Assembly (NCBI RefSeq): GCF_900313065.1
Contig: NZ_OMPU01000005.1
Location: 10,224 to 74,223 of the forward strand
From: Kiloniella sp. EL199
GTDB taxonomy: Bacteria; Pseudomonadota; Alphaproteobacteria; Kiloniellales; Kiloniellaceae
Length of the DNA: 64,000 bases
Direction of reading: 5' to 3'
A program made the translations under genes and the position numbers. Shown here one piece after another: positions 16,279 through 25,998 of this stretch; within the stretch, counting starts at the first letter, position 1; each line of letters begins with the position of its first letter. The notes below the pieces were generated by a model that worked only from the letters and a program-made list of their open reading frames with translations, was not told where the DNA came from and did not search any database.

Positions 16279-18211
16279 GTAGTTTGTCCTTGTCTTTTAT
16301 GCACTGATTCAAGCTTTCCCATGTTTTTGCAAGGCAATAAGCCATCCACGTGTATCTGCTTTTTTCAGGCCGCGAGAGAAATTCATGAGCTTCTTTACTG
16401 AATGGAAGAGATGTGAAAACTGAGCTTTCAGCAATTACCTCTTCCATTTTTAGCTTTTGAGAAATACTTTCGTAATTCCAACCAGGTTTAGAAAAACCAT
16501 ATTTGGAACGGTATGCAATCTCTTTGCTGACGTTTGTTTCTACGAGTTTCCGTAGTATATATTTTGAATATTTACCCATATTTGTTCGCCACTTTTCAGG
16601 TGTGGCGATCATTAATTCTACGAGATATCTCGCCTGAAAGGGGAGACGTGCTTCAATACTTTGTCTCATAATCCCGCGATCACTTCTGGTGTTTACATAT
16701 TCAGGAAGTGATGTACAGGCATATCCCAGCGCGACTCTCTGAGCTATGTCAAGATTCTGATAAACATCGTTATAAAAATCAGGAATACGGCCAAATGATT
16801 TGTAATCAAGGGGATTTATATCAGGACTGAATAAGTGCTGCAGTATTTGTGTACTCGTACCACCGTGATTAGGGCGAATAGCAAATGGTGTATCCTCTAA
16901 GTATGCCCAATTTAATAGTGTGCTTGATTTACCAGCCATATGTGATTGGTCGTATGCCCGTTTGATTAAGGTAGACCTAGCAGCTTGAGGATAGTGTGAA
17001 AATTTATGAAATACCTTTGTGGATCTTATATCTGTTGGATAGCCGTTTAATAATTCATCAGGGCCATCAGAGAGTACAAGAACACGTTTGTTTTGAGAGT
17101 TTAAGTAGGCAGCAAGTTGTCCAAAATCTGCGGTACCTTCACAGAAAATTCCATCAAATGAGTTTGCTGCGGCTTCTTCATATATTTTAGAAGCGTTTTC
17201 TTGATGCATCATCAGATAATGATGATGCGAATTTAGCTTCTTTGAGGTTAAACAACTGGCCTCATATTCACTTATATCTTCTCCCTTGGCAGGAGATACT
17301 GAGTGTGATTCCCCAAAGAGGGTCTCATGCCTTTTATCATGAGTTTGACTAATGAAGTAATTGATTAATGTACTGTCAATTCCCCCGCTAAGTGTTGCGA
17401 TATAATCAACTTCTTGTGGGAGCCGAATTGAACAGGATTTGTAGAGTAATTCAGAATACTTTTCGATTACTTGTTTTTCATTGGGGTCGTTCGCAAAAAA
17501 TTCCTGCGAAGTCTCAAAGCTAAATTTTTGTTGCTTAGCTATTCTGAGATCAGCCTCTCCTGGAGTTATAACTAAAGAGGCTCCTGGCTGTAATTTTTTA
17601 ATTTTCGATATGAGAGAGTGGCCAGGAAATGTAGCCCTATACTGAAATGAACAAATTACGGCTTTATAGTCTAATTCAATGGCCTCAGGTGGAAGGACTG
17701 AGAGTATTGGATTAATTTCTGAGGCAAAGTACAGTCGCCCATTGTGGATGGCATAGTACAGGCTTTTTTCGCCGAGTAGATCCCGTGATAGAATGACTTT
17801 GTTTTCGCTTTTGTCGTAAAAAGCAAAAGCCCAAAACCCATCCGTTTTATCTAAAAAATTAAGACCATTATATAGTACGCCATTTAGGAGTACTTCGGTA
17901 TCTGTCGAAGTTTGAAAAGCGCATCCCTGTTGCTGTAGGGAAAGGCGAAGCTCGTTATGATTAAAAAGCTCTCCGTTATAAGTGACACAAGCTCGATCAT
18001 GGATGTCATGTATAGGGAGATTAACGGTGTCTTTTGTCCCAACAATTGAAAGGCGAGTGTTTGTAAAGCACACAAAACGATTATGGGAAATAAAATGTCC
18101 AAGCTGGTCTGGTCCTCTGTGAGCAATGCAATTTGACATTTTATCAAGTGCCCAGCTGCAATTTTGAAGAGGTTCCCGATTTAGGCTTATTATTCCTGCA
18201 ATACCACACAT
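16271..18211 (-). CDS. Asparagine synthase (glutamine-hydrolysing), AsnB-like
   Basis: 646 residues. It begins MCGIAG with the processed nucleophile Cys2 of class-II glutamine amidotransferases (AHRGPDQLGH and VTYNGELFNH follow). The C-terminal synthetase domain has the PP-loop LSGGIDSTL and VLSDGPDELLNGY. It makes an amide from a carboxylate with ammonia channelled from glutamine. In polysaccharide loci such enzymes typically amidate uronic or nonulosonic acids, and that role is inferred here. It overlaps the downstream PhyH gene by 8 bases. Confidence 0.85.
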   Translation of the reverse strand: MCGIAGIISLNREPLQNCSWALDKMSNCIAHRGPDQLGHFISHNRFVCFTNTRLSIVGTKDTVNLPIHDIHDRACVTYNGELFNHNELRLSLQQQGCAFQTSTDTEVLLNGVLYNGLNFLDKTDGFWAFAFYDKSENKVILSRDLLGEKSLYYAIHNGRLYFASEINPILSVLPPEAIELDYKAVICSFQYRATFPGHSLISKIKKLQPGASLVITPGEADLRIAKQQKFSFETSQEFFANDPNEKQVIEKYSELLYKSCSIRLPQEVDYIATLSGGIDSTLINYFISQTHDKRHETLFGESHSVSPAKGEDISEYEASCLTSKKLNSHHHYLMMHQENASKIYEEAAANSFDGIFCEGTADFGQLAAYLNSQNKRVLVLSDGPDELLNGYPTDIRSTKVFHKFSHYPQAARSTLIKRAYDQSHMAGKSSTLLNWAYLEDTPFAIRPNHGGTSTQILQHLFSPDINPLDYKSFGRIPDFYNDVYQNLDIAQRVALGYACTSLPEYVNTRSDRGIMRQSIEARLPFQARYLVELMIATPEKWRTNMGKYSKYILRKLVETNVSKEIAYRSKYGFSKPGWNYESISQKLKMEEVIAESSVFTSLPFSKEAHEFLSRPEKSRYTWMAYCLAKTWESLNQCIKDKDKLHV

Positions 18212-18241
18212 AAAATTAAGTTACTCCAATGTATTTCAGGA

Positions 18242-19456
18242 CTATGTTGTGTAAATATTTTTCTCTAAATGATATAGCAAGGCTTCTTTTTCTTTTAACG
18301 AGCTATACTCACACCAAAAAAGGCCTAAGAGTTCTTTTCTATTATTGGAGTTATTAATTATGTCTCCTTCTTGTGAGAACAATTTATAACTACGTAAGTG
18401 CTTTTTAAATTGGTTGTCTTCCATTCCACAAATTGACTTGATCCTGCCCCTTTGAGTATGGAATTTCTGATAACAAAACATTCCATGGGTATGATTACGT
18501 GCTATGTATTTTCTGTAATCTCCAAGTGGATTTGCTAAATAACTAGCATAAGCTGCAATTGGAGAGCCATTACCTCTCAAGATTTCTGACTGAATACTAT
18601 GGAAGTGAGGACTTGCCTCAATGACATAAATTTTCTTTGAATCTGTTATGAGAAGATCAATTGTTAACGGCCCTGTATGGTAATCTAAGGTTCTTGCAGC
18701 CTGTTGTGCTATTCCAAATACGGTTTCCTGATAACCGTCCCATAACTCGGCTGGCTGTATCATTGCAGTACATATTTGGGCTGTGTCCGCGTCGTTAAGC
18801 CGTATTGTAGTTGAGATCGAGTGACTCTTTCCCTCCAAAACCAATACGTCTACGTTCCCAATCTGCCCTTCTATAAACTCTTCGATAAGTACCTGCGATG
18901 AATATTGAAATGCATCATGTAATCCATCTGTAAAAGCCTGCAAACTAGGTTCGTGTAGAATATGGATCCCTTTACTGTTATTCTGATCTACAGCTTTTAT
19001 CACGCATGATTTCAGTGGTTTTTGGGCGAATTCTTTAAGCAGACCAGGCAGTTCATTCCTTTCTCCATACCATATTGTTTCGGGGCAAAGGATACCTGAC
19101 CCGGAGATTGCCTGTTTTGTTATGTATTTATTATTCAGGGTTTTGTATTCAGTTTTTCGGATAGCTTTGATATCGAAGCATTTATGGATTGCTGCGACAG
19201 TTTTGTAAGCGTAATCAGCAACACCGTAGGCACCAATAATCTCATAATTCGTTAGCTTTTTGAGCTCGGTCAAAATTAGGGCGGTATCAGTTATGCTTGC
19301 TTTAATAAAAAGATCTGCAAAAGCTAGACATGGCGGAGCTTCAGACTGGTCAACCAGAATTATATAAAGATCGAGAGACTTTAATGATTTAACGGCTTCT
19401 ACTTGAGGAAAACTCCCGCCGAGGTATACAAGAGCTTTTTTGTGTGGAGTCATCAT
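18242..19456 (-). CDS. ATP-grasp domain protein
   Basis: About 404 residues. The N-terminal Rossmann-like domain (ALVYLGGSFPQVEAVKSL) is followed by an ATP-grasp core: CVIKAVDQNNSKGIHIL, VLIEEFIEGQIGNVDVLVL and the metal-binding TIDLLITDSKKIYVIEASP. It is a likely carboxylate-amine ligase acting on a glycan precursor. In-frame ATGs lie at 19468, 19462, 19456 and 19453. The one at 19456 makes the classic ATGA overlap with the preceding methyltransferase stop and is chosen. The C-terminal ~90 residues are not recognised. Confidence 0.7.
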   Translation of the reverse strand: MMTPHKKALVYLGGSFPQVEAVKSLKSLDLYIILVDQSEAPPCLAFADLFIKASITDTALILTELKKLTNYEIIGAYGVADYAYKTVAAIHKCFDIKAIRKTEYKTLNNKYITKQAISGSGILCPETIWYGERNELPGLLKEFAQKPLKSCVIKAVDQNNSKGIHILHEPSLQAFTDGLHDAFQYSSQVLIEEFIEGQIGNVDVLVLEGKSHSISTTIRLNDADTAQICTAMIQPAELWDGYQETVFGIAQQAARTLDYHTGPLTIDLLITDSKKIYVIEASPHFHSIQSEILRGNGSPIAAYASYLANPLGDYRKYIARNHTHGMFCYQKFHTQRGRIKSICGMEDNQFKKHLRSYKLFSQEGDIINNSNNRKELLGLFWCEYSSLKEKEALLYHLEKNIYTT

Positions 19457-20292
19457 TCGCATAACCATACAGGGCGGTTAGCTAAACCGGTTTGATGAGA
19501 CCCAACAACTTCTGAGTTAACTTTATAATCAACTAAACCTGTATCTAAATTCCGGTGGCATTTGTATGTCGTATAACTTTGAGGATCATTCAAAGAACCT
19601 AGCGTGTAAGTTAGGTTGTTTAGATTTTGAATAGTTCCTACTGACTTCACTTTCCAGCCAGCCTGAGACAAAATGTTTGCGAAATGACTTACTGCTTCTT
19701 CAGATGGGAAGAGTTGTATGTTTTCCTGACTGTTACCTGTTTGAATAAAAAGGTGTGAAGCTTTATCTCTCATAGCAGCCAGACGGTTAATCGCATAAGC
19801 CTCCCAACTGCTAAAACTCGCCACTTTTTCTTTATCGAAAATATTCCCAGCATGATGAAGAACATTAAGTTCAATGATCAAGTCACATGTCGGCAGGCTC
19901 CCAATATCATCAAACAGGACACCTTTAGAATGGAATGTACAATAATCATCAATATCAGTGAACTGAGACATAAGAGAAGCAGCCTGAGCGTATTCGGAAA
20001 TAGGCTCGTAACCAGTTACGACACACTTTTGTTCTTTGGCTAGGCGTAATAGGAAATATCCAAGATTTGCCCCGATTTCTGTCACACTAAGACTATTGCA
20101 CTCTAAACTGTTTTCCAAAAATTCATATCGAGCATGATCCAAATTTAGTTGTGATTTTTCATAGTGCTCAGTCGTGTCTATATTCTCTAATTTCTCAGTA
20201 ACAAATTGGGGAATATCCTGATAATTGCTGAACCTGACGCCCTTTGAGTTGAAGCTTTCCATAAGGCGTTTTTGCAAGATATTTTTGTCCAT
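19453..20292 (-). CDS. SAM-dependent methyltransferase
   Basis: 279 residues. SAM motif I is SVTEIGANLGYFLLRLAKE (residues ~75-95), then VVTGYEP (acidic motif II) and CDLIIELNVLHHAG, as in Methyltransf_23/25-like proteins. The C-terminal ~60 residues (NLDTGLVDYKVNSEVVG) have no clear match. It starts on a TAATG overlap with the preceding 613-residue protein and overlaps the ATP-grasp gene at its end, so all three are coupled. The substrate is unknown. Confidence 0.7.
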   Translation of the reverse strand: MDKNILQKRLMESFNSKGVRFSNYQDIPQFVTEKLENIDTTEHYEKSQLNLDHARYEFLENSLECNSLSVTEIGANLGYFLLRLAKEQKCVVTGYEPISEYAQAASLMSQFTDIDDYCTFHSKGVLFDDIGSLPTCDLIIELNVLHHAGNIFDKEKVASFSSWEAYAINRLAAMRDKASHLFIQTGNSQENIQLFPSEEAVSHFANILSQAGWKVKSVGTIQNLNNLTYTLGSLNDPQSYTTYKCHRNLDTGLVDYKVNSEVVGSHQTGLANRPVWLCE

Positions 20293-22133
20293 TAGAAAGA
20301 CTCATTCATTTTTGTTTTTAACCATTTATAACCATTCGGGCCTGATTTCGAAGAATGTAGGCCAAATAACTGTTTCAACATGGTCTCTCTTCTTTTGGTA
20401 TCTCTTTTCCAAACGCTAGAGAAATCTGTAAGAGGTTTTTTTAACTGAACTGCAAGATCTTCGTAGCAGTCGGGATTCCGTAGATCAAAATACAAATTTT
20501 GATTTTTGAAAAAAGCTTTTAGATCCTCGGAAAGACGATATCCCTCATAGGGTGAGTCAATATATAGGGTAGGTATGCCGGACATTAGACACCAGCTTAA
20601 AGTGCTACTGGCTCCACAAGTTATAATCAGCCCATATTGCTGAGCAATAAATCTAAAGTCATGTTCAGATGTAAGCAAAGTCATGTTCTTTGTTTCCATG
20701 ACTTTTCTTATCAAAGGGCTTTCGTCAGGATAACGTTTAGTTGGATACGGTTTATAATCTACAGAGTGAGGTATAGCAGAGAATACTTCGTTAACTAACT
20801 TTAGTTCACTTTGATAGTTTTTATAATCGTTTTGATAGACGCCGCCATTAAAGAAGTAGCCTGGTTGATTTAAACTGGCAGGATAAATAATTCGGTTAGA
20901 TTTGGTTTTCCACGTACTTCTTTTTGTATAATTGATAAAATCTGATACTGCTCCTAATGCAACAGTGTGTTCTCGCGATTTATGCTGCCGGTAAACGCAA
21001 TGATCGGAGATTGCCTTACCTTGTTGAGTTATGAAAGCAGCGTAGGGCGCTGAAACATTCTCATAATTTATTTTGTTTTGATGAGAACTGATAATCTCTC
21101 TGGTGACACCATGTTGAAAACCAACAAATGGAACTCTTTTCGCGTCACATACTCTGGCTAAGGCGGCACAGAAACCCGCCCATGGGTAATTTGTCAGAAC
21201 GACATCTTTTTGGGTTTTGATAGGGAAATTTTTATCAATAGATAGATATTCAAGATTGATTCTATAGGTTTCAATCTCTTGCTGAAAAAGTTTGCGTAAC
21301 TCATTGAACAAATAATGGTGTGAAGATTCTGTGTTGATTTTTTTGATATGGTTTAAAAGAATATCTTGCGAAGTTTGAATGGCAGTGTCTGCAATTCTTT
21401 TAGTGTTCTCTGAGAGTGTTTTCAGTGGTTTAGTATTTATTTTCGAAGCTGAGTAACCTTTAAGAATAAACTCGCTTGCTACATCACGTAATAATTCATT
21501 TTCCCGGAAATAATAAACAGTACCCCGGGATAGGCTATGGGGTAATTTGCTCCATAGTTTACATCCTAAACGCCATAACACATGACGCCAGCCCATGAGG
21601 CGAAGTTTTCTATAGTTATTACCTAAGGTGCTTTTTTCAGTTCTGAGTGTGAAATTTAAATCAATACTGATGGCGTGGGTAACGGCATTGGTGTTGTCTT
21701 TTAGAAGCTCAGTCCACGGTAAAGTCCAGTTTTGATCGAGGGCAGCATTTCCTGAGTTAGGATTTAGTATTAAACAAGGTTCTTTGAAATCGTCAGAAAT
21801 AAGAAAGCCCGATTGAATGATTTTTGTGTTCCAAAGCCATACCATTTGTGTAAGTAAGTGGGCATATTCATGAAGCTCTTCATTATCTTGAAATACATCA
21901 AAGCACTTCTTGCAAGTTAGGTCTATTCGATCGAAAAGAGACTGGAGTTCCTTAATATTTACTCTTTCGTCTAGGTTAATTGAGTTTATTTTTTTGTTAT
22001 CCAAGATTGCTGGAGACCGGCATAAAATTTTTGCATCTTTGGAAAGGCCCATTTCATAAGCCTTTTCTAGGGCACGAAGGCTTTCACAAAACACTTTTTT
22101 GTAGCCTGAAAACTCAATTTTATTTTGAAGCAT
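20292..22133 (-). CDS. Large putative GT-B-type transferase of surface glycan synthesis, family not recognised
   Basis: 613 residues. The first ~300 residues are not recognisable. The second half looks like a GT-B/CDP-glycerol-transferase-type domain: PFVGFQHGVTREI (an xQHG element), YKPYPTKRYPDESP, then ITCGASSTLSWCLMSGIP, which matches the nucleotide-binding GxSST...xGxP region of capsule and surface-carbohydrate transferases. No membrane segments are obvious. Its position directly after pseC suggests it may transfer a nonulosonic acid or work on the same glycan. Function is inferred only. Confidence 0.5.
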   Translation of the reverse strand: MLQNKIEFSGYKKVFCESLRALEKAYEMGLSKDAKILCRSPAILDNKKINSINLDERVNIKELQSLFDRIDLTCKKCFDVFQDNEELHEYAHLLTQMVWLWNTKIIQSGFLISDDFKEPCLILNPNSGNAALDQNWTLPWTELLKDNTNAVTHAISIDLNFTLRTEKSTLGNNYRKLRLMGWRHVLWRLGCKLWSKLPHSLSRGTVYYFRENELLRDVASEFILKGYSASKINTKPLKTLSENTKRIADTAIQTSQDILLNHIKKINTESSHHYLFNELRKLFQQEIETYRINLEYLSIDKNFPIKTQKDVVLTNYPWAGFCAALARVCDAKRVPFVGFQHGVTREIISSHQNKINYENVSAPYAAFITQQGKAISDHCVYRQHKSREHTVALGAVSDFINYTKRSTWKTKSNRIIYPASLNQPGYFFNGGVYQNDYKNYQSELKLVNEVFSAIPHSVDYKPYPTKRYPDESPLIRKVMETKNMTLLTSEHDFRFIAQQYGLIITCGASSTLSWCLMSGIPTLYIDSPYEGYRLSEDLKAFFKNQNLYFDLRNPDCYEDLAVQLKKPLTDFSSVWKRDTKRRETMLKQLFGLHSSKSGPNGYKWLKTKMNESF

Positions 22134-22141
22134 AATTTTAA

Positions 22142-23323
22142 TTAAAAGAAATTTGTTATATTTTTTAGCGTATTAGATATTGTTGAAACATCTTCCCTCG
22201 TTAATTGTGGATACAGTGGGATGGAGAGTGTCTCTAGGTAATATGCTTCCGCCCCAGTGAGAAAAGGATAGTTTTGTTGACGATACCAAGGCTGCCTGTA
22301 AAGGGGTATGTAATGAACTTGGGTTCCTATTCCCTTTTCTTTGAGTTTCGCCATAACCTGTCCCCTAGATAACCCAAGTTTATTAAAGTCAATTTTTATA
22401 GGGTAAAGATGCCAGGCGTGGTTAGATGGATGGGGGGGGAGTTGAGGGCCATTGATAAAATCTACTTCAGAGAATTCCTCATTATACCAAGAGGCAATTT
22501 TTCTGCGTTTTTCATTCGCAGTTTTTACACGTGATAATTGACTGCTGCCTAGGGCGGCTTGCATTTCAGTCAGCCTTAAATTGAAAGAAGGCTCAGACAT
22601 TTCATAATACCAAGGTGCGAGCTTTTCAGGCTGATATTGCCAATCGCTAGGGTTTCTTGTCGTTCCATGGTTTCTAAATGAAATCATACGTTCTTTGTAT
22701 TCAGGGTTTTGGGTGATACATGCTCCTCCTTCACCCATACTTAGATGCTTGATAGCGTGAAAACTAAAAACAGCGATGTCACTTAAATCTGCAGAACCGA
22801 GATATGATAGGGTATTTGATCGAGTTTCTGCCGTAGCCCCAAGAGCATGGCATGCATCCTCTACCAATGCGCAATTATACTTTTGGGTTACTTCTCTTAT
22901 GGCCTCTAATTCACCGCCCTGGCCAGCTAGATGTACCACGGTAACTGCTTTGATAGGAAAAGGAGCTTCCTCTAGGGCTTGTTTAACGGTTTCGGCTGTC
23001 ATTAATCCACTATTGGGGTCAACATCAGCAAAATATACAGGAGCATCTAACATTATCGCCATACTGGCCGTGGCAAGAAATGTTATCGGCGAAGTAATAA
23101 GGCCTGCTTTGGGGCCTAACTCAAGTGCCTTGTAAGCTAACCAAAGGGCTGATGAGCCATTGTTGCAGGCAATTGTAGAACAGTTTGGGCTGAGAAAAGC
23201 GCCTAACTTCTTTTCAAAAATTTCAAGTTGTGGTCCTTGAGTAAGGAAATCAGATCTAAGAGCATCACAAACTGCTTTCAAATCATCTTGATTGATACTT
23301 TGTTTGCTATAAGGATAAAACAT
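22142..23323 (-). CDS. pseC: PseC, UDP-4-amino-4,6-dideoxy-N-acetyl-beta-L-altrosamine transaminase
   Basis: 393 residues, a DegT/DnrJ/EryC1 sugar aminotransferase. The N-terminus YSKQSINQDDLKAVCDAL and LTQGPQLEIFE are typical of PseC. The PLP lysine is Lys192 in FSFHAIKHLSMGEGG, and the C-terminal IGTQVHYIPLYRQPWYR is family-conserved. It uses glutamate to aminate C4 of the keto sugar made by PseB, the second step of CMP-pseudaminate synthesis. pseG, pseB and pseH lie immediately upstream, spaced 10-15 bases apart or overlapping. Confidence 0.9.
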   Translation of the reverse strand: MFYPYSKQSINQDDLKAVCDALRSDFLTQGPQLEIFEKKLGAFLSPNCSTIACNNGSSALWLAYKALELGPKAGLITSPITFLATASMAIMLDAPVYFADVDPNSGLMTAETVKQALEEAPFPIKAVTVVHLAGQGGELEAIREVTQKYNCALVEDACHALGATAETRSNTLSYLGSADLSDIAVFSFHAIKHLSMGEGGACITQNPEYKERMISFRNHGTTRNPSDWQYQPEKLAPWYYEMSEPSFNLRLTEMQAALGSSQLSRVKTANEKRRKIASWYNEEFSEVDFINGPQLPPHPSNHAWHLYPIKIDFNKLGLSRGQVMAKLKEKGIGTQVHYIPLYRQPWYRQQNYPFLTGAEAYYLETLSIPLYPQLTREDVSTISNTLKNITNFF

Positions 23324-23333
23324 TATTGGCCCA

Positions 23334-24377
23334 TTAAATAGGGAGAGTTGGGTTCCCTAAGGAATTAAGTAATTGTTGAGCGATTCTTTGCGCCCCTCTT
23401 CCATCAATGATTTTCTGCCCATTAATAGTTAGGTATTCAAGCAAAGAGTCATTCTTGAGGAAGCTACAGAGCTGCGTGGTTAACCCGTCAGTATTATGTA
23501 TACTTTGAGTTTCTATCAAACCGAGTTTTACGGCTTCTTGAATTGTAAGGGATTGGTTATCGGCAGCTTGAACAACTATTGATGGTAAACCATAGGCGAT
23601 ACGTTCCAACATTGATACGCCTCCTGCCCCTAGAGCAACATCGTGATTTTGGTATAGATCCACCATAGAAGTAGGGTTGATGATAAGCCTACTTTCTGTG
23701 AATTTTTTTAGTTGTTCCCGAATAGTTTGGATATGAGGTGCATTGGGGCCGAGTACTACTGTTATCGGATTTTTTAATCTTATATCTGCACAAAGTGCCA
23801 ATATTTTTCCTGTGTTATTGATGCTATCAACGAAACCCATGCTTATTAGGATTTTTCTTGTGTGCGGTTGTTTTATCCGATGCAGGCGTTGTGAGGGGGG
23901 CGTAATTGGTAAAATGATGTTTTCTGGCCCATCAATAATATTTGGGTAGATATCATCTTTCTGCTGACTTTTGATAAGGGTTTGCCTAATTAAAAATTTT
24001 CCATGATTTTTATTTCTGAAATCATCAAAAGAAAGAATATTAAGTGTTGGAAAAAATTGTAAAAATCTTGATGGGCAGAGATCGTAACTGTCTAATATGA
24101 TGATATCATTTTTTTGGCTATGGGCGATTGCCTTATCACAATCAATGTTGGAATTTTCTTCGATCCAATCAATGCCATGACTATCTAGTGTACTGATCCA
24201 ATGTTCATTATGTTTTTGGGGGTCGGGGTCTAAGTAAAAGGTACAACTTTGTCCAAAGCTGGAGAGAGCTAAAGCTAGTTGGAGGGAGCGCTTTACATGT
24301 CCTCCCCCGACACCAGGGCGTGAGGCAACTCTAAATAGCCACTTAGGGCTATTCTTTAGTTTGGTGCCTGCGTTCAT
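23334..24377 (-). CDS. pseG: PseG, UDP-2,4-diacetamido-2,4,6-trideoxy-beta-L-altropyranose hydrolase
   Basis: 347 residues, a GT-B-fold hydrolase that removes UDP before the nonulosonate synthase acts. The N-terminal glycine-rich loop GVGGGHVKRSLQLA provides the catalytic-region His. The C-terminal donor-site motif GAGGVSMLERIAYGLPSIVV is diagnostic of PseG and related nucleotide-sugar hydrolases. The length is normal. It lies between pseB and pseC in one transcript. Confidence 0.88.
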   Translation of the reverse strand: MNAGTKLKNSPKWLFRVASRPGVGGGHVKRSLQLALALSSFGQSCTFYLDPDPQKHNEHWISTLDSHGIDWIEENSNIDCDKAIAHSQKNDIIILDSYDLCPSRFLQFFPTLNILSFDDFRNKNHGKFLIRQTLIKSQQKDDIYPNIIDGPENIILPITPPSQRLHRIKQPHTRKILISMGFVDSINNTGKILALCADIRLKNPITVVLGPNAPHIQTIREQLKKFTESRLIINPTSMVDLYQNHDVALGAGGVSMLERIAYGLPSIVVQAADNQSLTIQEAVKLGLIETQSIHNTDGLTTQLCSFLKNDSLLEYLTINGQKIIDGRGAQRIAQQLLNSLGNPTLPI

Positions 24378-24392
24378 TAAAGTGTTGTTCTA

Positions 24393-25421
24393 TTATAAAT
24401 CGATTGAATTTATGAGCTCTAGAATTTGGTCACCTGTCATCCAATCATCATTTGATCCACTGTCGTATTCGAATGGTTTAGATACCGGCTTTCCATACTT
24501 CTCTATTTTTTCCATAAAACCTTTTGTGTTCCACCAATGGAGCGTTGGTTGAAGGATATAGTAATCCCCCATATCTATTGCATTACGTGATTCTTCGTAG
24601 GGTATCATTACTTCATGTAACTTTTCCCCGGGACGGATACCAATAATTTTATAGGTTGCGTCTGCACATAAGTGAGGAATTATATCGGTTATTTTAACAC
24701 TTGGTAGTTTTGGAACGAAAATTTCGCCGCCTTCCATGCTCGCCATCGCGAGGTTCACCAGTTGTACGCCGTCCGCAAGTGTAATAACAAATCTGGTCAT
24801 GTCGGCGTGTGTAATTGGGAATTCGGTCTCACCATTTGCTGCCATCTGTTTGAAATGGGGAATGACACTACCTCTTGATCCCGCGACATTTCCATAGCGT
24901 ACAACAGAAAAGCGTGTTTTGGTTTTTCCTGATAAGTTATTACCTGCAATAAAAAGTCGGTCAGAACACAGCTTTGTCGCGCCATAGAGGTTTATGGGGT
25001 TTGCTGCTTTATCAGTAGACAAGGCAACAACTTGTTTCACATTGTTTTCTATCGCGGCATCGATAACATTCTGTGCGCCTAGGATATTTGTCGCAATACA
25101 CTCTGTAGGATTGTATTCGGCAGCTAATATATGCTTCATGGCCGCAGCATGAACGATAAGATCAATTCCATTACACGCCCGAATTAAGCGTTCGCGATCC
25201 CTTACATCCCCAATAAAATAACGGATAGGATATCTATCTTCAGGAAACTGTTGAGCCATTTCATACTGCTTCAGCTCATCACGAGAAAAAACTACGACCC
25301 TTGCAGGATTGGCATGCTCAAACAACGTCTGAACAAACTTTCGTCCAAACGAGCCTGTTGCTCCGGTTACGAGGATAGATTTCCCTGTGTAAATATCGAA
25401 ATACTTATCTTTTATGTTCAT
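24393..25421 (-). CDS. pseB: PseB, UDP-N-acetylglucosamine 4,6-dehydratase (5-inverting)
   Basis: 342 residues, an extended SDR. The NAD(P) site is ILVTGATGSFGRKF, followed by VVFSRDELKQYEMAQ, which is characteristic of PseB/FlaA1. The active-site region is LSTDKAANPINLYGATK with the YxxxK pair. It converts UDP-GlcNAc to the 4-keto-6-deoxy-L-arabino sugar, the committed step of pseudaminic acid synthesis. It is coupled to pseH through an ATGA overlap. Confidence 0.92.
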   Translation of the reverse strand: MNIKDKYFDIYTGKSILVTGATGSFGRKFVQTLFEHANPARVVVFSRDELKQYEMAQQFPEDRYPIRYFIGDVRDRERLIRACNGIDLIVHAAAMKHILAAEYNPTECIATNILGAQNVIDAAIENNVKQVVALSTDKAANPINLYGATKLCSDRLFIAGNNLSGKTKTRFSVVRYGNVAGSRGSVIPHFKQMAANGETEFPITHADMTRFVITLADGVQLVNLAMASMEGGEIFVPKLPSVKITDIIPHLCADATYKIIGIRPGEKLHEVMIPYEESRNAIDMGDYYILQPTLHWWNTKGFMEKIEKYGKPVSKPFEYDSGSNDDWMTGDQILELINSIDL

Positions 25422-25966
25422 AGGTTTTGCTCATATTGATTGAAACAAGCCACTTTATACACGTCAGTAAAGTGGCCATTAAATAACACATGGTCTTTTA
25501 ATGTCGCTTCAAGGTGATATCCGGCGTTTAGAAAGGCTTTATATGAGCCTTCATTAGGCATGTACATACCTGCAGTTATTTTGTGTAGTTTTAACTCGTT
25601 AAAGGCATACATCGTCGCCAGTTTTATTGCTTGAGTGCCTATACCCTTACCATGGAGATTTGTATTACCAATGATAAGGGCAAGTTCCCCACGTTGATGA
25701 GGTGAGCTTAAGCCTGAAAGGCGTATATTCCCTACGTGGCCGTGTGTTTCGGTGACAATGCGCCATAAAAACTCATCAGAAGAGCTGTTTGATTTCGTTA
25801 CATAATCTCTACAATCTTCTGCTGATTGTTTAGTTTTAGCTATTTCAGTGAATTGGGTGATTTCTTTATCGTTGAGCCAAGCTAAATAAATAGGAGTGAT
25901 GTCTAGAGGAAGAAAAGGCATCAAGTATGTCGGCTTATTTGGTATTTTAATTTCTGGTGCAATCAT
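25418..25966 (-). CDS. pseH: PseH-like GNAT N-acetyltransferase
   Basis: 182 residues, RimJ/RimL-type GNAT. YLAWLNDKEITQF near the N-terminus, the acetyl-CoA loop region NLHGKGIGTQAIKLA and the C-terminal NEGSYKAFLNAGYHLEATL are the usual family landmarks. In the pseudaminate pathway PseH acetylates the 4-amino group left by PseC. The assignment rests on the fold plus its place between pseB and the aldo/keto reductase; sequence alone would only support RimJ-like acetyltransferase. Confidence 0.78.
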   Translation of the reverse strand: MIAPEIKIPNKPTYLMPFLPLDITPIYLAWLNDKEITQFTEIAKTKQSAEDCRDYVTKSNSSSDEFLWRIVTETHGHVGNIRLSGLSSPHQRGELALIIGNTNLHGKGIGTQAIKLATMYAFNELKLHKITAGMYMPNEGSYKAFLNAGYHLEATLKDHVLFNGHFTDVYKVACFNQYEQNL

Positions 25967-25998
25967 TTAGGTATCTGAAGTTTCCAAGAAAAAGTAAG

